DNA of 64,000 nucleotides from CBDCWT01 sp965223305 (lineage in GTDB: Bacteria > Planctomycetota > Planctomycetia > Pirellulales > Pirellulaceae): contig CBDCWT010000065.1 of assembly GCA_965223305.1 (NCBI GenBank), positions 12,912 to 76,911 on the forward strand. Direction: 5' to 3'. The notes under the pieces are model-generated. The model worked only from the letters and a program-made list of their open reading frames with translations, was not told where the DNA came from and did not search any database. The position numbers and the translations under genes were made by a program. Below, one piece after another: positions 49,562 through 57,213 of this stretch. Each line of letters begins with the position of its first letter. The stretch's first letter is position 1.

Positions 49562-51722
49562 ACTGGAGACCAACCAACTCGCGGACGGTACTCAGATGAG
49601 CGTACAGGTCATCAAAGTCCCGATCACCAATCCCGAGGGAGATGTGATCGGGATCCAGGGGATTTTCTGGGATGTGACCGAGCGCATGAGGGCCGAGGAC
49701 GAGCTGCGCGACAGTGAGGCCCGCAAGCGGGCGATTCTCGAATCTGCAATGGACAGCATCATCATCCTCGACCGAGATGGACGAATCGTCGAGTTCAATC
49801 CGGCAGCACTACACGCGCTGCATTGCGGCGCCGATGAGATCGTTGGCCAAGAGATGGCAAGTAAGTTCGTGGGGCCAACGTTTCGCCAGCAGTTTCGCAA
49901 CAACCTGGCTGGCTACACGGGGGCCCGTGAACTCGGGTCGATGCTCGGGCGGCGGATCGAGGTGATCCTCAACCGCCAGGATGGCAGCGAGTTCATTGCC
50001 GAAATCTCGACGCAGCCCATCCCCGACGGATCTGCGGGCTTCGCCATCTTTCTGCGCGATGTCACCGAACGCAAGCAGGCAGAAGATGCGCTCCGTGCAG
50101 CAAAAGATGCGGCCGAAGCAGCCAGCCGTGCGAAGAGCCTGTTTGTCGCGAACATGAGCCATGAAGTTCGTACGCCGATGAACGCGATTACGGGGGTTAC
50201 CGACCTCCTGCTTGATTCTGAGTTGCTGCCGGAGCAGCGGGAATACCTGACCGTCATTCAAGAGTCCGCCGACTCGCTGCTGACCGTCATTAACGACATT
50301 CTCGATTTTTCTAAGATCGAGGCAGGAAAACTGGGGCTCGATTGCGTTCAATTCGACCTGCACGAACGCCTCGGCGACGCCATGAAGTCCCTCGCAGTCA
50401 GAGCACACAGCAAAGATCTGGAGTTGTTGTGCAACCTCGACCCGGCTACGCCAACCATCGTGATCGGCGATGATTCCCGGCTGCGACAGGTCGTCGTCAA
50501 CCTCGTTGGCAACGCCATCAAGTTCACGTCGGTCGGCGAGATTGTGGTGAAAGTCACGCCCACCAGGTGGGACCACGACAACGTGGAACTGACCTTCTCG
50601 GTCCAAGATACGGGTGTGGGGATCCCGCGTGACCGCAGGGAGGCCATCTTCGGGGCTTTCGAGCAAGCGGACAACAGCACAACACGCCAGTACGGTGGAA
50701 CTGGGTTGGGGCTCGCCATTTCTGCCAAACTAGTCGAGCTGATGGGCGGCCGGCTGTGGGTCGAAAGCGAGGTCGGCCAAGGCAGCCAGTTCTTTTTCAC
50801 CGCTCAATTCGGCCTGGGAGATACGCCCGCAAGTGGCCATGACCTGAGCCAACTCGATGGCCTGCCGGTGCTGGTTGTGGATGACAACTCCACCAGTCGC
50901 GCCATTCTCGAAGAGACCCTCACGCATTGGAAGGCCGCCTGTACTGCAGTTGCCGACGGCGAGCAAGCGCTCGCACTGTTGCGAGACGATACCCGAAAGC
51001 CGTTCCGGCTCGTCATCACGGACAGCCGCATGCCCGGCATGGACGGGTTCGAACTCGCCGACCAGATCGTTCAGGAAGAGCTGGACTGCCCGCTGATCAT
51101 GATGCTCACGAGCGGCGATCGGTCGCGAAGCGTCTCAGACTCTGGTGAACGCGTGGCGGCCTATTTGATGAAACCGGTCAAGCCTTCCGAACTTCTCGAG
51201 GGCATGATGTGGGCTCTGAACCCTAGACAAGAGGTCAAGGATCTACAACTGGTCCAAGAGACCGTTCAGCTTCCGCCGCTGGACATCCTGCTCGCCGAAG
51301 ACAGCCTCGTCAACCAAAAACTTGCGGTGCGGCTACTCGAGAAGCACGGGCATCGAGTGGTCGTCGCCAACAACGGCCGCGAAGCGATTCGTGCGTTGGA
51401 GCGGGCGTCCTTCGATGTGGTGCTGATGGACGTCCAGATGCCCGAGTTGGATGGTATGGAAGCAACGGCGGTGATTCGAGCGAAGGAACGGGACGCCGGC
51501 AGCCATGTACCGATCGTAGCGATGACAGCCCACGCGATGAAAGGCGACCGAGAGGCTTGTTTGCAGGCGGGCATGGACGGCTATGTGACGAAACCGATCC
51601 GCGCCCCCGTGCTGCTTGAGGCAATTTGTGAGGCCGTCGAGAACGTTCCAGCGTCGCTGCCCGAGGCGGACATACAGAGGGACGTCGATTGGCAGCGCCG
51701 CTCTCGAAGTCGTCGCGGGTGA
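49356..51722 (+). CDS. Hybrid sensor histidine kinase, middle part (frameshifted)
   Basis: True coding sequence in this frame starts at about 49548 (A-P-I-N-E-L-E-T); the first ~64 codons overlap the first fragment out of frame. Seen in order: end of PAS 1 (PAC, GIQGIFWDVTER), PAS 2 (ILESAMDSIIILDRDGRIVEF), HisKA with the phospho-accepting His in NMSHEVRTPMN, HATPase with N box and GTGLGLAISAKLVELMGG, receiver 1 (VLVVDDNSTSR, VITDSRMPGMDG) and receiver 2 (DILLAEDSLVNQKL, VVLMDVQMPELDGMEA). Receiver 2 has the Asp-Lys set. The frame ends at 51722 because of an extra C at 51698/51699; W-Q-R-A-L-E continues in the next frame. Confidence 0.88.
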   Translation: MLRIFRSTSFAKMWKAASLLPARRFANYLADRLHPSWGKPTSISIRLISPTSTEPMTCASSATAAPINELETNQLADGTQMSVQVIKVPITNPEGDVIGIQGIFWDVTERMRAEDELRDSEARKRAILESAMDSIIILDRDGRIVEFNPAALHALHCGADEIVGQEMASKFVGPTFRQQFRNNLAGYTGARELGSMLGRRIEVILNRQDGSEFIAEISTQPIPDGSAGFAIFLRDVTERKQAEDALRAAKDAAEAASRAKSLFVANMSHEVRTPMNAITGVTDLLLDSELLPEQREYLTVIQESADSLLTVINDILDFSKIEAGKLGLDCVQFDLHERLGDAMKSLAVRAHSKDLELLCNLDPATPTIVIGDDSRLRQVVVNLVGNAIKFTSVGEIVVKVTPTRWDHDNVELTFSVQDTGVGIPRDRREAIFGAFEQADNSTTRQYGGTGLGLAISAKLVELMGGRLWVESEVGQGSQFFFTAQFGLGDTPASGHDLSQLDGLPVLVVDDNSTSRAILEETLTHWKAACTAVADGEQALALLRDDTRKPFRLVITDSRMPGMDGFELADQIVQEELDCPLIMMLTSGDRSRSVSDSGERVAAYLMKPVKPSELLEGMMWALNPRQEVKDLQLVQETVQLPPLDILLAEDSLVNQKLAVRLLEKHGHRVVVANNGREAIRALERASFDVVLMDVQMPELDGMEATAVIRAKERDAGSHVPIVAMTAHAMKGDREACLQAGMDGYVTKPIRAPVLLEAICEAVENVPASLPEADIQRDVDWQRRSRSRRG

Positions 51723-52023
51723 CAAAGATCTGCTGCGGGATGTCGCAGAGACCTACCTAGCGGAGTGCCCCAAGATGGTCGAGGCGATGCGGCATTCTCT
51801 GAGCGAACAGGACGCTGAAGGGCTGCAGCGGGCCGCCCACACGCTCAAAGGCTCGATGCGCTACTTCGGTGCTGAAAAGGCCTATCAGGTGGCCGATGAA
51901 CTGGAGGATCTCGGACGGCAGCAACAGCTAGAGGCCGCCGTCGAAAAGCTGAATCAGCTCGATGAAGCACTGAACGAAGTCAATCCTCGCCTAGCACGAT
52001 TCGTCGAATCCGGACAGATGTAA
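51616..52023 (+). CDS. Hybrid sensor histidine kinase, C-terminal HPt domain (frameshifted)
   Basis: The real part starts at about 51700 (A-L-E-V-V-A-G-D-K-D-L-L) and runs to 52023, ~108 residues, an HPt phosphotransfer domain with the His in RAAHTLKGSMRYFGA and helical flanks. Restored with one C removed, the kinase ends with this module as in BarA/ArcB-type phosphorelay proteins. The output response regulator is not encoded nearby. Confidence 0.82.
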   Translation: MRQFVRPSRTFQRRCPRRTYRGTSIGSAALEVVAGDKDLLRDVAETYLAECPKMVEAMRHSLSEQDAEGLQRAAHTLKGSMRYFGAEKAYQVADELEDLGRQQQLEAAVEKLNQLDEALNEVNPRLARFVESGQM

Positions 52024-52032
52024 GGCGTAGAA

Positions 52033-53136
52033 ATGAAAATCGACCGTGTGGATCTGTTCCATGTGGAAATGCCGCTGATCTACCCCTGGCGGACTGCCTA
52101 CGGAGAGGATACCGCCGTCCACTCTGTACTCTGCCGGATGTCCAGCGGCTCTGTCGCTGGCTGGGGAGAAAGCAGCCCGCTGGCGGCGCCTTGTTATAGC
52201 TGCGAGTGGGCAGGTGGCCTGTTCGCGGTAGCCCGGCAGTGGCTGGCGCCCGCATTGGTCGGGAAGGAAATCCGAAGCGGCGAGCAACTGCAAGCGGAGC
52301 TGGCTCACTTCAAAGGAAACTGCTTCGCCAAAGCCGTGTTGGATAACGCCTGGTGGAGCCTGCACAGCAACCTGTGCGGCATGCCGCTCCATCGAGCCCT
52401 GGGTGCAACCCGCGAACACGTTCCCGTCGGGGCCGACTTTGGGGTCATGGATTCGATCGACGAACTGTTGCGACAGGTTGGGGAAGCTGTCGATGCCGGA
52501 TTTCCCCGTATCAAGCTGAAGTTTCGGCCCGGCTGGGACTCAGAGATGGTCCGCGCCGTGCGGACGCAACATCCCCAGGGAGTCTTCCATATCGACTGTA
52601 ACAGCGGCTACCGGATCAGCGACTTGGCAATCTTTCAACAACTTGACGAGTTTCAGTTGGCCATGTACGAGCAGCCGCTGGCGCATGACGACTTACACGA
52701 TCACGCCACGCTGCAGGCCAACGTGCAGACACCCGTTTGTCTGGACGAGAGTATTGTCGGAGTCCGGCAAACCGCCCAAGCCATTTCGCTCAAGAGCTGC
52801 CAGTATGTCAACATCAAGCCAGGACGCGTCGGTGGACTTACTAATGCGGTCCAGATTCACGATCTCTGCCGCTCGCATGAGATTCCCTGCTGGGTAGGCG
52901 GGATGCTAGAGAGCGCCGTAGGGGCGGTTCACTGCGTGGCGTTGGCGATGCTGGACAACTTCAGCTATCCGGCGGACATCTTTCCGAGCGAGCGTTTCTA
53001 TCGAGAGGACCTGGCGGAGCCAGCGGTGCGTTTGGCAGCAGCCGGGCAGCCCAGTGTAATCGCCTACCCGCAGCTCCCCGAACCCGTTCCGGCACGCCTA
53101 CAGCAATGCACTGTGCAAACAGCAGTCATCAAGTGA
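52033..53136 (+). CDS. menC: o-Succinylbenzoate synthase (or N-succinylamino-acid racemase), enolase superfamily
   Basis: 367 residues, usual length. MenC dehydrates SHCHC to o-succinylbenzoate in menaquinone synthesis. Seen: capping domain (MPLIYPWRTAYGED, GWGESSPLAAPCYSCE) and barrel residues of the OSBS group: K-x-K in RIKLKFRPGWD (~165-175), Asp in HIDCNSGY, Glu in MYEQPL, Asp/Glu in CLDES and Lys in NIKPGRVGGL, then WVGGMLESAVG. Some family members racemise N-succinylamino acids instead, and that cannot be excluded. Other men genes are not in the window. It converges on the deacylase gene with 13 bases between. Confidence 0.85.
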   Translation: MKIDRVDLFHVEMPLIYPWRTAYGEDTAVHSVLCRMSSGSVAGWGESSPLAAPCYSCEWAGGLFAVARQWLAPALVGKEIRSGEQLQAELAHFKGNCFAKAVLDNAWWSLHSNLCGMPLHRALGATREHVPVGADFGVMDSIDELLRQVGEAVDAGFPRIKLKFRPGWDSEMVRAVRTQHPQGVFHIDCNSGYRISDLAIFQQLDEFQLAMYEQPLAHDDLHDHATLQANVQTPVCLDESIVGVRQTAQAISLKSCQYVNIKPGRVGGLTNAVQIHDLCRSHEIPCWVGGMLESAVGAVHCVALAMLDNFSYPADIFPSERFYREDLAEPAVRLAAAGQPSVIAYPQLPEPVPARLQQCTVQTAVIK

Positions 53137-53149
53137 AAGCTGTACAGTG

Positions 53150-54718
53150 TCAGTTCGTCGTAGGTTGCCCACTCGGATGTCGGAGGGCACGGCCGGCCAG
53201 CTTGCCGGTGACTTGGCCGGCATCGATTGCGAAGCTGCCGTTGATCAAGAGATAGTGCACACCCGACGCGTATTGGTGCGGGTCCTCAAAAGTGGCCGCG
53301 TCGCGGAACTCTTCAGGATCGAACACGACGATGTCCGCCACATACCCGGGCCGCAAATAGCCACGGTCCCGCAAGCGGAGGATATCAGCCGGTAATCCCG
53401 TCGCGCTGCGGATCGCCTGAGCGACCGAGAGCGTCTTGTTGGCAATGGCGTACGAACCGATCTTGCGAGGGAACGTTCCATAATTGCGCGGATGCGGCAC
53501 GGTCTCGTCAGGCACCTTCGCGCCCCCGTCGCTGGCCGTCGCCACAAACGGTTGCTGCATGATCAAACGAACCTCCTCCTCACTCATGCCAAAGTTGACC
53601 ATGGCCGCGCCTCCGTTCTGCTGGATCTCCAAGACGAGGTCAAGCACCGGGCGATCCTGCTCTTTCGAGAGAGTCGCTAAGTCGCGCCCCTGCCACTCTC
53701 GCTGCTTGGCATAACTGGCAATGAAGAGGCTGGCCCCGCCACTGCGATCGCCGATCATCGACTGGATCCTCGCCCGCAACTCAGTTGCCTGCTGAGGATC
53801 TGCCAAAGCCGCAACCAACTTCTCTCGGCTGCGATACTCATCAGGTACCACCATCGCACCCAATGAAGTACTGCTGGCGATGTAGGGGTATTGGTCTGCC
53901 GTGACCGCCTGCCCCTGCTCACGCGCCTGCGCCACCAGCCGAACCGCGTCAGCAGCCAGGCCCCAGGCAGCTCGGCCCGAAGCCTTGAAATGAGAAATAT
54001 GGACTGGCAGCTCCCCGCGGCGACCGATCTCCAACGCCTCCTCGACCGACTGCAGCAGCCGAGTGTTCTCGTTGCGCATGTGGGAAACGTAGATCCCCTC
54101 ATACTCGCTCACGACCTTCGCCAACTCGATCAGCTCGTTGGTGTCAGCGTACTTGCTGGGAACGTAGATCAGTCCGGTCGACATGCCGAACGCACCCGCC
54201 CGCATCCCCGCGGCGACCAGCTGTTTCATCTCCTCAAGCTCGGCGGGAGTGCTGGGACGCTTGTCACGCCCAACGATGCGACGCCGCACGGCGCCCTGCG
54301 GCACCAAGTGGGCGACGTTCGTCCCCGCGCCCTCGCGGTCGATTTTGTCGAGGTAATCCTGCACATCGACTTGGCCTCCGCCGCAGTTGCCAGTGACAAT
54401 CGTGGTGACACCTTGCGTGACGTAGTTCTTGTTCAGTCGAGTTGCCGGGCGAGTGATCGGTGTGTCACTGTGGTTGTGCAGATCGATGAATCCGGGCGCC
54501 GCGACCAGACCGGTCCCGTCCAAGTCGCGGTAGTCCCCGGCGATCTCAAAGTCGCCCACTCCCACGATCTTCGCTTCCCGGATCGCGATGTCCCCTGAAA
54601 ACGGCTCGCCACCCGTGCCGTCGTAGATCGTCACGTTCCGGATTACGGTGTCCGCTTCGAACGTGGGACCAGCGGCAACAACAGCCAACGTCACAACCAC
54701 AGACAAGTACATACTCAA
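53150..54718 (-). CDS. Exported amidohydrolase, N-acyl-D-amino-acid deacylase (D-aminoacylase) type
   Basis: 522 residues. Seen: signal peptide (~1-19), the urease/amidohydrolase fold with metal-binding motif GFIDLHNHSD (~75-84), N-x-T-x-G-x-C region (TTIVTGNCGGG), HMRNENTRL, the H-I-S-H-F-K motif (~245-250) and ATASDGGAKVPDE carrying the late catalytic Asp; D-aminoacylases share this order. It would hydrolyse N-acyl-D-amino acids (or related amides) outside the cytoplasm. Start at 54718 or the ATG two codons in. Convergent with menC; if that gene has racemase activity, the two could work on N-acyl amino acids together, a guess. Confidence 0.85.
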   Translation of the reverse strand: MSMYLSVVVTLAVVAAGPTFEADTVIRNVTIYDGTGGEPFSGDIAIREAKIVGVGDFEIAGDYRDLDGTGLVAAPGFIDLHNHSDTPITRPATRLNKNYVTQGVTTIVTGNCGGGQVDVQDYLDKIDREGAGTNVAHLVPQGAVRRRIVGRDKRPSTPAELEEMKQLVAAGMRAGAFGMSTGLIYVPSKYADTNELIELAKVVSEYEGIYVSHMRNENTRLLQSVEEALEIGRRGELPVHISHFKASGRAAWGLAADAVRLVAQAREQGQAVTADQYPYIASSTSLGAMVVPDEYRSREKLVAALADPQQATELRARIQSMIGDRSGGASLFIASYAKQREWQGRDLATLSKEQDRPVLDLVLEIQQNGGAAMVNFGMSEEEVRLIMQQPFVATASDGGAKVPDETVPHPRNYGTFPRKIGSYAIANKTLSVAQAIRSATGLPADILRLRDRGYLRPGYVADIVVFDPEEFRDAATFEDPHQYASGVHYLLINGSFAIDAGQVTGKLAGRALRHPSGQPTTN

Positions 54719-54932
54719 GCCCTCTCAGAGGTGCCCTCAAGAACCGACGTCACGAGATCAATTCAGCGCCTGCTCATCAACGTCTGGAGCGAACCCACCC
54801 CAAAAGTCGACGCGATATTCCTATTATTCTCAAGTCTCTTGATTTACCTAAAAACCTCAATTTGTCCATTACAACAGCCGATGGCATCAAATAGCACCTC
54901 ACCCACGATCTTGCCCACCTCCACCTCGGGCC
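54719..54932. promoter_or_regulatory. Divergent region between deacylase and kinase genes
   Basis: 214 bases that must hold promoters for both genes. A plus-strand frame at 54731-55012 has a start at 54881 that could encode the beginning of a kinase N-terminus in another frame; its codons do not connect in frame with the kinase domain. Confidence 0.35.
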
Positions 54933-55811
54933 ATGCGGATGCCTTCGGTAAGTCACGTTCAGCAAGCACCTTCAGTTCCGGGATCCAGCCGGTCGCAGCG
55001 AAAAATCGGTAACTGGCGACTGGTGAAACTGTTAGGCGAGGGTAACTGGTCTCAAGTCTACCAAGCGGCCCCGGCGACATGCACCCATTCAACGGCGGAT
55101 TACGTGCTGAAGACGCTCCGGCCAGAGCTGGAGACCGACCCGCTGGCGCACGAGATGCTAAGGCGTGAGGCACAAATCGGCTCCAGCATCAGACACCCGA
55201 ACCTCGCGTCGGTGCTGGCAGCCCGGGTGCAGGGGCCGCCCAGCTACTTAGTCATGCCGTACATGGCGGGCGTGAATGTGCGGGAGACATTGGAAGTAGC
55301 CGGTCGGCTACGCACACCGCACGCCCTGTGGATCGCACGGCAGACCACTTCAGCGCTGGCGGCACTTCACCGGTCGGGTTGGCTGCACGGCGACGTCAAG
55401 CCGGCCAACATCTTTGTGGCGACAAGTGGTCACACAACGCTCATCGACTTCGGCATGGCTCGCCGCCTGCCACTGAGCGGACAGCATCGGTTTGCAGGCA
55501 CGCCCGCCTATGCTGCACCCGAGTGGTTTACGACGGCCGGCGGTCCGGGACCGTGGAGCGACATCTACAGTCTCGGCCTGTCGCTCCAAGCGATGTTGAC
55601 GGGACAGCCGGCTGCTGGCGAGCGGAGCGATGGACAGGGAGCGAGCGCCGACAGTTTCCCCGAGTGGCTACCATCCGGCGTTGTTCGCCTGCTGCAACGA
55701 GTCCTGTCCACCGACCCACTCTGCCGACCGACCGCTCACGAGTTGATCGGCCTCTTGGTCGAACTTGAAATCGAAACCCTGGGCGAACGCGACCTCGCAC
55801 CAGCAAGGTAG
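54933..55811 (+). CDS. Ser/Thr protein kinase (non-RD type)
   Basis: 292 residues, a kinase domain almost alone, no membrane segment. Seen: glycine loop LLGEGNWSQVYQA (~34-46), catalytic Lys in YVLKTLRPE, catalytic loop HGDVKPANIF (His-Gly-Asp rather than His-Arg-Asp, so a non-RD kinase), DFGMA, activation-segment end GTPAYAAPEWF, and SDIYSLGLSLQAML. The N-terminal ~25 residues are low complexity and the start is uncertain; a frame shift upstream may hide a different N-terminus. Likely cytoplasmic; possible source of the phospho-signal read by FHA proteins, which is an inference. Confidence 0.85.
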   Translation: MRMPSVSHVQQAPSVPGSSRSQRKIGNWRLVKLLGEGNWSQVYQAAPATCTHSTADYVLKTLRPELETDPLAHEMLRREAQIGSSIRHPNLASVLAARVQGPPSYLVMPYMAGVNVRETLEVAGRLRTPHALWIARQTTSALAALHRSGWLHGDVKPANIFVATSGHTTLIDFGMARRLPLSGQHRFAGTPAYAAPEWFTTAGGPGPWSDIYSLGLSLQAMLTGQPAAGERSDGQGASADSFPEWLPSGVVRLLQRVLSTDPLCRPTAHELIGLLVELEIETLGERDLAPAR

Positions 55812-56106
55812 TGCAGCCTTCTAAGTTAGTGCGTGATTTCGTCTTTCCCCCTTGGGGAGAGTCGGCCCGAAGGGCCGGAGAGGGGGGGGCCGGACGCTAC
55901 GCATCGGTGTCGCTGGGGAACCGTGGGCTAACGCCCAGCGGCTGATTTGCAGCCGTAGCTGAACTCGCGTGCGTTTTGTTTGTAGCCGAACTCGCCAGAG
56001 TTTGGTTTGTAGCCGAACTCACCAGAGTTTGGTTTGTAGCCGAACTCACCAGAGTTTGGTGAGTAGCAATCGTTAACGGCGGTGGGTGAGGGAGAAGCAA
56101 GCCTAC
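55812..56106. repeat. Repeat-rich intergenic region with a 27-bp tandem array
   Basis: 55828-55892 is an inverted copy of the CTCTCC/GGAGAG hairpin at 23764-23836. 55919-55958 is an inverted CCGTGGGCTAACGCCCAGCG block. 55955-56062 holds four 27-bp units in tandem (starts 55955, 55982, 56009, 56036; GTAGCCGAACTCACCAGAGT plus TTGGTTT), the first one degenerate. Confidence 0.85.
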
Positions 56107-57213
56107 TCAAGCACCGAATTTTTCTGACAGATCGCGAATGTAGTCTAGTGCTTCGTCCAACTCCGTCGTTTCAACACCCGGCTGTCGCCCTGCCAGATCG
56201 CACCGCGCGAGCAGCAGCAACTCTTCATAGCTCTCTGACTTTTGCAGCCGGCGATTTGCACGCGCGCCGGCCGTTCCATCGAGGACTCTGTGAGCCAGCA
56301 TGTGATGCTCAATCAGCCAGCTTGTTCGCTCGGTGATAAAGCCCTCGAGCGCGTCAAGTCCAGCGTCAACATGATGATGTCTGTCGATGCCCTTTCCTAC
56401 GTCGTGCAGCAGCGCCGCGAGCAGGAACTCCTCGTCGTATGGTAGTTCGTCACATGCTAGGTCGAACACTTGCAGGCTATGGTAGAGCGCATCTCCCTCG
56501 GGATGGTATTTCGGGCTCTGTTTTATTTTTTCCAGAGGTAACAGCAGAGACTGGTACAGCTGAAAACGGTCAACTCCCTGTTCTAGTTCCGCGATCGACT
56601 CTTCAACATCGATGTCGGGGTACTCGTGCCGTAGCAGCTGCTCAAGCTCTGCGATACTCGCTCGCTCAATCGCTTTGCCGGTAATCGAACTCTTGAAGAC
56701 GAAGTGGGCTTGATCGGCGGCGTAGATCGTAAGTTCAAATGGAAACCGATCACGAACCCGAACATGGGTGTAGACACGTTCCTCGCCATGCTTGCGGACA
56801 CGTTTGTGTTCGACGTCGTACGCGGCACCCTCCTCGTCGAGCAACAGCGTCACAGAATCGACATTGTCTGCGAAGACGTGCAGGTCGATGTCCGATCCTT
56901 GGCGCACGTGCCCGGTCATGACGCTGCCAATCAGACGCGGACGGAACTTTCGCAGCACTCGCATCATGCGGAGCGCCTCTAACCGCATTTCCAAAAGGTT
57001 GGCAACGCGCTGGTCACCTTCGTAGAGGCGTGCAAACGACTGGACTTCATCACGAATCTCTGCGTTGCTAGGCAAATCTGCCGGCTTGACTCGACTCCGG
57101 CAGAAACGATTCGCGGCCTTAAGTTTGGCACGAAAATACTCCGACTCTTGTCGGAAGTACATGAGACGGGCGGCTTCCCAGGCGATCTGCCGCCGCAACT
57201 TCGAGGATCCCAT
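56107..57213 (-). CDS. Nucleotidyltransferase-HD domain protein
   Basis: 368 residues. Seen: nucleotidyltransferase motif PRLIGSVMTGHVRQGSDIDL (~95-115, G-S-x9-S-D-I-D-L), and a C-terminal HD domain with HSLQVFDLA, LLAALLHDVGKG and HHHVDAGLDAL (~245-295). NTase-plus-HD is the layout of tRNA CCA-adding enzymes and of GlnD, but the protein lacks the long tRNA-binding part and is too short for GlnD. It also resembles HDIG-like proteins of planctomycetes. The substrate cannot be told: nucleotide transfer to RNA or protein and phosphohydrolysis are both possible. It is divergent from the LmbE-like gene, with a 780-base gap. Confidence 0.75.
   Translation of the reverse strand: MGSSKLRRQIAWEAARLMYFRQESEYFRAKLKAANRFCRSRVKPADLPSNAEIRDEVQSFARLYEGDQRVANLLEMRLEALRMMRVLRKFRPRLIGSVMTGHVRQGSDIDLHVFADNVDSVTLLLDEEGAAYDVEHKRVRKHGEERVYTHVRVRDRFPFELTIYAADQAHFVFKSSITGKAIERASIAELEQLLRHEYPDIDVEESIAELEQGVDRFQLYQSLLLPLEKIKQSPKYHPEGDALYHSLQVFDLACDELPYDEEFLLAALLHDVGKGIDRHHHVDAGLDALEGFITERTSWLIEHHMLAHRVLDGTAGARANRRLQKSESYEELLLLARCDLAGRQPGVETTELDEALDYIRDLSEKFGA

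Noticed and set aside
55955..56062. Possible CRISPR array (regularly spaced 27-bp units)
   Set aside because: Units abut each other with no spacers, there are only four, and the same unit occurs singly in other gaps; no cas genes nearby.
55897..56100. Minus-strand frame with repeated nine-residue units (TNQTLVSSA)
   Set aside because: A by-product of the 27-bp array, whose length is a multiple of three; no start or signal.
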